Below are positions 59,703 through 64,000 of a DNA stretch of 64,000 bases, in pieces (the stretch's first letter is position 1; each line of letters begins with the position of its first letter). Under the pieces are notes generated by a model. It was given only the letters and a program-made list of their open reading frames with translations, was not told the origin of the DNA and ran no database searches. The stretch spans positions 1,470,095 to 1,534,094 of the forward strand of contig NZ_FNKE01000001.1 of assembly GCF_900101445.1 (NCBI RefSeq), written 5' to 3'. The stretch is from Streptococcus equinus (lineage in GTDB: Bacteria > Bacillota > Bacilli > Lactobacillales > Streptococcaceae). Both the position numbers and the translations under genes were made by a program.

Positions 59703-59712
59703 GTGATGTCTT

Positions 59713-60978
59713 ATGTATGATAAATTAGTAAAAGAAATTCAAAAAAAGGCTTATTTTGCCAAACATAAAAAAGTTTTAATAGCTGTATCAGGTGGAGTAG
59801 ATTCTATGAATCTGCTACACTTTTTGTATATATACCGAAAAAAACTCGGAGTAGAGATTGCTATTGCTCACGTGAATCATAAACAACGTCTTGAGTCAGA
59901 CACTGAAGAAGTTTATTTGCGAGAATGGGCAAAAGAGCACCAAATTCCGATTTATGTAGCCTACTTTTCTGGGGCTTTTTCGGAAACAGCTGCGCGTGAT
60001 TTTCGTTACAAGTTTTTTAAAGAGTTGATGGCTGAGCATTCTTATACAGCACTTGTAACAGCACATCATGCCGATGACCAAGCTGAGACGATTTTTATGC
60101 GACTGTTACGTGGCAGTCGTTTACGCCATTTATCAGGAATGCAAACCGTGAATGCATTTGGTGATGGTGAATTGATTCGACCATTTTTGGCGTATTCTAA
60201 AAAAGAGTTACCTGATATCTTCCACTTTGAAGATGATACCAACCGCTCTTTAGACTTTTTGAGAAATCGTATTAGGAATCGCTATTTTCCAATTTTAGAG
60301 GAAGAAAATCCTAAATTTAAACAAGCCCTTCGTTATCTTGGAAATGAAAGTCAGCAACTTTTCCAAGCTTTTCAGGATTTAACAAAGGATATTGATCTAA
60401 CAAATTGCTCTCAATTTTTAGCTCAGACTCCTGCAGTTCAAGCTATTCTTTTTCAAAATTACCTTGAAAACTTTCCTGAATTGCAAGTGTCTCATGGACA
60501 ATTTGAGGAAATGTTGCATCTTTTAAGAAATAAATCTAATGCTAACTATCATGTGAAATCAGATTACTGGCTAGTTAAAGATTATGAAACATTTCAAGTG
60601 AAAAAAATCAGCCCTAAGACCGATGGGGAACTAGCTCAAAAGATGCTAGAATATAACAGTATAGTCAATTATGGTCAGTTTCAATTTCAATTTGTTAGCA
60701 AAGATAAGGAAGGCATAGCTGTTTACAGTTTAAATCCTATTCTTTTGAGAAAAAGACAGGAAGGTGACCGCATTGATTTTGGAGATTTTTCGAAAAAATT
60801 GCGTAGGCTTTTTATCGATGAGAAAATTCCAAGTCAAGAACGTGCCAATGCCATTATCGGCGAGCAGGATGGAAAAATTATTTTTGTCCAGGTTGCTGAT
60901 AAAACTTATTTGAGAAAACCCTCTAAACATGATATAATGGAGGGCAAATTGTATATTGAAAAAATTAGAAATAGGTGA
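59713..60978 (+). CDS. tilS: tRNA(Ile)-lysidine synthetase
   Basis: TilS puts lysine on C34 of tRNA-Ile(CAT), changing its reading from AUG to AUA. The 421 residues have the PP-loop [10 protein letters not shown] (about 28-37), the HADDQAET motif, [10 protein letters not shown] and a C-terminal tRNA-binding domain. The start is 10 bp after the serine hydrolase and the stop 4 bp before hpt, a conserved order in streptococci. Confidence 0.97.
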   Translation: MYDKLVKEIQKKAYFAKHKKVLIAVSGGVDSMNLLHFLYIYRKKLGVEIAIAHVNHKQRLESDTEEVYLREWAKEHQIPIYVAYFSGAFSETAARDFRYKFFKELMAEHSYTALVTAHHADDQAETIFMRLLRGSRLRHLSGMQTVNAFGDGELIRPFLAYSKKELPDIFHFEDDTNRSLDFLRNRIRNRYFPILEEENPKFKQALRYLGNESQQLFQAFQDLTKDIDLTNCSQFLAQTPAVQAILFQNYLENFPELQVSHGQFEEMLHLLRNKSNANYHVKSDYWLVKDYETFQVKKISPKTDGELAQKMLEYNSIVNYGQFQFQFVSKDKEGIAVYSLNPILLRKRQEGDRIDFGDFSKKLRRLFIDEKIPSQERANAIIGEQDGKIIFVQVADKTYLRKPSKHDIMEGKLYIEKIRNR

Positions 60979-60982
60979 TGTC

Positions 60983-61525
60983 ATGCTTGAACAAGATATT
61001 GAAAAAGTGTTGTATTCTGAAGAGGAGATTATTGCCAAAACCAAAGAATTAGGCGCACAACTTACAAAAGACTATGAAGGTAAAAATCCTCTATTAATTG
61101 GTGTTTTGAAAGGTTCTGTACCTTTTATGGCAGAATTGATTAAACATATCGACACACATGTCGAAATTGATTTTATGGTTGTCTCTAGCTACCACGGCGG
61201 AGTAAAAAGCAGTGGTGAAGTAAAAATCCTTAAAGACGTTGATACGAACATTGAAGGTCGTGATGTTGTCTTTATCGAAGATATTATCGATACAGGTCGT
61301 ACTTTAAAATACCTTCGTGATATGTTCAAATACCGTAAAGCAAATTCAGTAAAAATCGCAACCCTTTTTGATAAACCAGAAGGTCGTGTTGTTGACATCG
61401 AAGCTGACTATGTCTGCTATGATGTTCCAAACGAATTTATTGTAGGGTTTGGTCTTGACTATGCTGAACGTTACCGTAATTTACCATATGTTGGCGTTTT
61501 GAAAGAAGAAATCTATTCAAATTAG
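60983..61525 (+). CDS. hpt: Hypoxanthine-guanine phosphoribosyltransferase
   Basis: Purine salvage enzyme making IMP and GMP from the free bases and PRPP. The 180 residues have the PRPP motif [14 protein letters not shown] (about 93-106) and the flexible loop [18 protein letters not shown] 60983 is chosen because AGGTGA lies before it; the frame is open upstream to 60956 inside tilS. It lies between tilS and ftsH in the usual order. Confidence 0.97.
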   Translation: MLEQDIEKVLYSEEEIIAKTKELGAQLTKDYEGKNPLLIGVLKGSVPFMAELIKHIDTHVEIDFMVVSSYHGGVKSSGEVKILKDVDTNIEGRDVVFIEDIIDTGRTLKYLRDMFKYRKANSVKIATLFDKPEGRVVDIEADYVCYDVPNEFIVGFGLDYAERYRNLPYVGVLKEEIYSN

Positions 61526-61545
61526 TAGAAAGTCGTTAGTTATAT

Positions 61546-63519
61546 ATGAAAAATAACAAAAATAATGGCTTTGTAAAAAATTCCTTTATTTATATTCTTG
61601 TTATTATTGCGGCTATTACCGCATTTCAATACTATTTGAGAGGAACAAGTACACAAAGCCAACAAATTAATTACTCGACTTTGGTTAAACAAATTAAAGC
61701 GGGTGATATTAAATCGATTACTTACCAGCCAAACGGTAGCATTATTGAAGTAAGTGGTAAGTATTCGAAACCTAAAAAAACTAAATCAAGTGCCTCTCTT
61801 CCATTCTTAGAAGGAAATAACTCGACATCAGTCACTGAGTTTACATCAATTATTTTACCAAGTGATTCTTCTATTGATACACTTACTAAAGCAGCTGAAA
61901 AAGCAGATGTTGATGTGAACATCAAACAAGAAAGTTCAAGCGGAGCTTGGCTATCTTTGGCGCTAACTTATCTTCCACTTATCTTAGTGATTGCCTTCTT
62001 CTTCATGATGATGAATCAAGGCGGTAATGGTGCTCGTGGTGCGATGAGTTTTGGTAAGAATCGAGCTAAGTCACAAAATAAAGGTGATGTTAAAGTAAGA
62101 TTCTCTGATGTTGCTGGAGCAGAGGAAGAAAAACAAGAACTTGTTGAAGTTGTTGATTTCTTGAAAAATCCTAAGAAATATAAAGCTCTTGGTGCTCGTA
62201 TTCCAGCTGGGGTCCTTCTTGAAGGCCCTCCAGGAACAGGTAAAACATTACTTGCGAAAGCTGTCGCTGGTGAAGCTGGCGTCCCATTCTTCTCAATTTC
62301 AGGTTCTGATTTTGTTGAAATGTTTGTGGGTGTCGGTGCGAGTCGTGTTCGATCACTCTTTGAAGATGCTAAGAAAGCTGAACGTGCGATTATCTTTATC
62401 GATGAAATCGATGCTGTTGGTCGCAGACGTGGTGCTGGTATGGGTGGCGGAAATGATGAACGTGAACAGACTCTTAACCAACTCCTTATCGAAATGGATG
62501 GTTTTGAAGGAAACGAAAACATCATCGTTATTGCTGCAACTAACCGTAGTGATGTCTTAGACCCTGCTCTTTTGCGTCCAGGACGTTTTGACCGTAAGAT
62601 TCTTGTAGGAAGTCCAGACGTTAAAGGACGTGAAGCTATTCTTCGAGTACATGCTAAAAATAAACCATTGGCAGAAGATGTTAACTTAAAAGTTGTTGCA
62701 CAACAAACCCCTGGATTTGTCGGTGCTGATCTTGAAAATGTCTTGAATGAAGCTGCCTTGGTTGCTGCACGTCGTAATAAAACTAAAATTGATGCTTCAG
62801 ATATTGATGAAGCTGAAGATAGAGTTATTGCAGGTCCTTCTAAGAAAGACCGTACCATTTCACAACGTGAACGCGAAATGGTTGCTTACCATGAAGCTGG
62901 ACACACAATCGTTGGATTAGTGCTCTCAAGTGCTCGCGTTGTCCATAAAGTTACAATTGTCCCTCGTGGACGTGCTGGTGGCTACATGATTGCTCTTCCA
63001 AAAGAAGATCAAATGTTACACTCTAAGTCTGATCTTAAAGAACAGTTAGCTGGTTTGATGGGTGGACGTGTTGCAGAAGAAATCATTTTTAATGCTCAAA
63101 CAACTGGTGCATCAAATGACTTCGAACAAGCAACTCAATTAGCTCGTGCAATGGTAACTGAATATGGTATGAGTGAAAAATTAGGCCCTGTTCAATATGA
63201 AGGTAACCACGCTATCATGGCAGGTCAAGTTTCTCCAGAAAAATCATATTCATCTCAAACAGCACAAATGATTGATGATGAAGTTCGTGCGCTTCTAAAC
63301 GAAGCACGCAATAAAGCGGCTGATATTATCAATAACAATCGTGAAACTCATAAACTTATTGCTGAAGCACTTCTTAAATATGAAACACTTGATGCTGCAC
63401 AAATTAAATCTATCTATGAAACAGGTAAGGTTCCTGAAGAATTAGAAAACGATTCAGAAGAAGCACACGCTCTTTCATATGATGAAGTCAAAGAAAAAAT
63501 GGATGATTCTGAAGAATAA
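61546..63519 (+). CDS. ftsH: ATP-dependent zinc metalloprotease FtsH
   Basis: Membrane AAA protease that removes damaged or regulatory membrane proteins. The 657 residues show two membrane helices (about 12-30 and 134-152) around an outer domain, the AAA domain with Walker [12 protein letters not shown] (about 227-237), the FVG pore loop [12 protein letters not shown], the Arg fingers, and zinc motif HEAGH near 448. The C-terminus is acidic. It closes the run from rqcP and is followed by a terminator, then the rRNA promoters. No good ribosome binding site is visible before ATG 61546. Confidence 0.98.
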   Translation: MKNNKNNGFVKNSFIYILVIIAAITAFQYYLRGTSTQSQQINYSTLVKQIKAGDIKSITYQPNGSIIEVSGKYSKPKKTKSSASLPFLEGNNSTSVTEFTSIILPSDSSIDTLTKAAEKADVDVNIKQESSSGAWLSLALTYLPLILVIAFFFMMMNQGGNGARGAMSFGKNRAKSQNKGDVKVRFSDVAGAEEEKQELVEVVDFLKNPKKYKALGARIPAGVLLEGPPGTGKTLLAKAVAGEAGVPFFSISGSDFVEMFVGVGASRVRSLFEDAKKAERAIIFIDEIDAVGRRRGAGMGGGNDEREQTLNQLLIEMDGFEGNENIIVIAATNRSDVLDPALLRPGRFDRKILVGSPDVKGREAILRVHAKNKPLAEDVNLKVVAQQTPGFVGADLENVLNEAALVAARRNKTKIDASDIDEAEDRVIAGPSKKDRTISQREREMVAYHEAGHTIVGLVLSSARVVHKVTIVPRGRAGGYMIALPKEDQMLHSKSDLKEQLAGLMGGRVAEEIIFNAQTTGASNDFEQATQLARAMVTEYGMSEKLGPVQYEGNHAIMAGQVSPEKSYSSQTAQMIDDEVRALLNEARNKAADIINNNRETHKLIAEALLKYETLDAAQIKSIYETGKVPEELENDSEEAHALSYDEVKEKMDDSEE

Positions 63520-63553
63520 TCTACATAATAGGTAGAAAACAGTCAGAAAAGAC

Positions 63554-63583
63554 AAAAGAAGGCTCGTAGAGCCTTCTTTTTTA
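63554..63583 (+). terminator. Terminator of ftsH
   Basis: AAAAGAAGGCTC-GTA-GAGCCTTCTTTTT hairpin, 35 bp after the stop, with a T run. Confidence 0.9.
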
Positions 63584-63687
63584 TCTCCCAATAGAAAAGT
63601 AGTGTTCAAATAATACGCTTAAAAACGGGCTTATTAGCTGCTAATATGGAGGTAGCTAGAATAAATCAAAAAAAGCTAAAAAACCTG

Positions 63688-63716
63688 TTGACAGAGGAAA
63701 TGAAGTTTAGTATACT
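63688..63716 (+). promoter_or_regulatory. rRNA operon promoter 1
   Basis: TTGACA (63688-63693), 17-bp spacer, TATACT (63711-63716). Confidence 0.75.
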
Positions 63717-63780
63717 AAATAAGCTGTTGTTTGAAGCAGCAAACATTTCAAAAGGCTTTGAAAAAAAGTTAAAAAACTTC

Positions 63781-63809
63781 TTGACAAAACGTTGAAGAAA
63801 TGATAAACT
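63781..63809 (+). promoter_or_regulatory. rRNA operon promoter 2
   Basis: TTGACA (63781-63786), 17-bp spacer, TAAACT (63804-63809). The flanks resemble those of promoter 1 (CTGTTGTT after the start in both), indicating a duplicated module. Confidence 0.75.
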
Positions 63810-63881
63810 AATATAGCTGTTGTTCGAGAGGGCAGCGGTAACAAATTTGAAAAGAACTTGAAAATTTCTTGAAAAAAGATG

Positions 63882-63910
63882 TTGACAAAGGGATTCAAAT
63901 TTGATAGAAT
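63882..63910 (+). promoter_or_regulatory. rRNA operon promoter 3
   Basis: TTGACA (63882-63887), 17-bp spacer, TAGAAT (63905-63910). It is the promoter nearest the 16S gene. Confidence 0.8.
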
Positions 63911-64000
63911 ATAGAAGTTGTCTCGAGTGAGACAAAGACCTTTGAAAACTGAACAATACGAACCAAACGTGCGGGTTACGGAAGTAACCTGTCAAAAAAC
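63911..64000 (+). other. rRNA operon leader (16S gene beyond the window)
   Basis: After the third promoter the sequence includes CCTTTGAAAACTGAACAA, typical of streptococcal rRNA leaders, and a short hairpin GGTTACGGAAGTAACC near 63973-63988. The 16S gene must begin past the right edge; no 16S sequence is seen inside. Confidence 0.7.

Noticed and set aside
62016..62858. 280-codon open frame antisense to ftsH
   Set aside because: It mirrors the AAA domain of FtsH, is rich in Ser/Arg as expected from antisense reading, and has no ribosome binding site or family motifs.

Overview
The window is the chromosome-origin neighbourhood of a low-GC Gram-positive coccus, almost certainly a Streptococcus. 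The evidence is the order rlmH | htrA-parB | dnaA-dnaN ... ychF-pth-mfd-rqcP-divIC-serine hydrolase-tilS-hpt-ftsH running into an rRNA operon, streptococcal-type proteins throughout, and AGGAG-type ribosome binding sites. The type VII secretion locus beside rpsD/dnaB/rplI/gdpP would fit the bovis/equinus group, but the species cannot be fixed by reading alone. No phage, insertion sequence or CRISPR array was seen.

Layout. 1-7.4 kb: a type VIIb secretion system. essA-esaB-essB-essC-esaA run leftward (esaA is cut by the window edge) and esxA is divergent. 7.4-13.3 kb: a PadR/DUF1700/DUF4097 envelope-sensing operon, a DUF1304 membrane protein, and a YhgE/Pip membrane protein divergent from a TetR regulator. 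13.3-22.5 kb: leftward housekeeping genes rpsD, veg, dnaB, rplI, gdpP, mnmG, an RpiB/LacAB-like protein and mnmA. 22.6-24.9 kb: rightward serine dehydratase genes and a HAD phosphatase. 24.9-33.2 kb: two secreted or anchored wall proteins, then the leftward operon yfmF-yfmH-rodZ-pgsA-ecfA1-ecfA2-ecfT. 33.2-44.4 kb: yaaA-recF, a sugar transporter, guaB, trpS with a tryptophan T-box, YitT, an ABC-F protein and YfhO. 44.4-45.1 kb: tRNA-Asn and tRNA-Glu on the minus strand and tRNA-Arg on the plus strand. 45.2-50.8 kb: the replication origin region, with DnaA boxes in three intergenic clusters, a DnaA-trio tract between dnaA and dnaN, and parB. 51-63.5 kb: rightward housekeeping genes. 63.5-64 kb: three tandem promoters and the leader of an rRNA operon whose 16S gene lies beyond the edge.

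How it works together. Most genes left of about 45 kb read leftward and all genes from htrA on read rightward, so they are mostly co-directional with forks leaving the origin at about 49.6 kb. ParB has three parS-like sites (about 28.97, 45.15 and 57.48 kb), one of them inside ecfA1. The accessory part, type VII secretion plus two self-regulated membrane operons, is concentrated in the first 13 kb.

The window is mainly ordinary core genome. The parts most worth a second look are regulatory: a 17-bp motif at the same distance upstream of two wall-protein genes, paired 17-bp operators around the YhgE/TetR promoters, AT palindromes before padR, a nearly leaderless lipid kinase gene, and an ABC-F protein in which one ATP site looks dead. 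I found no convincing wholly new system.
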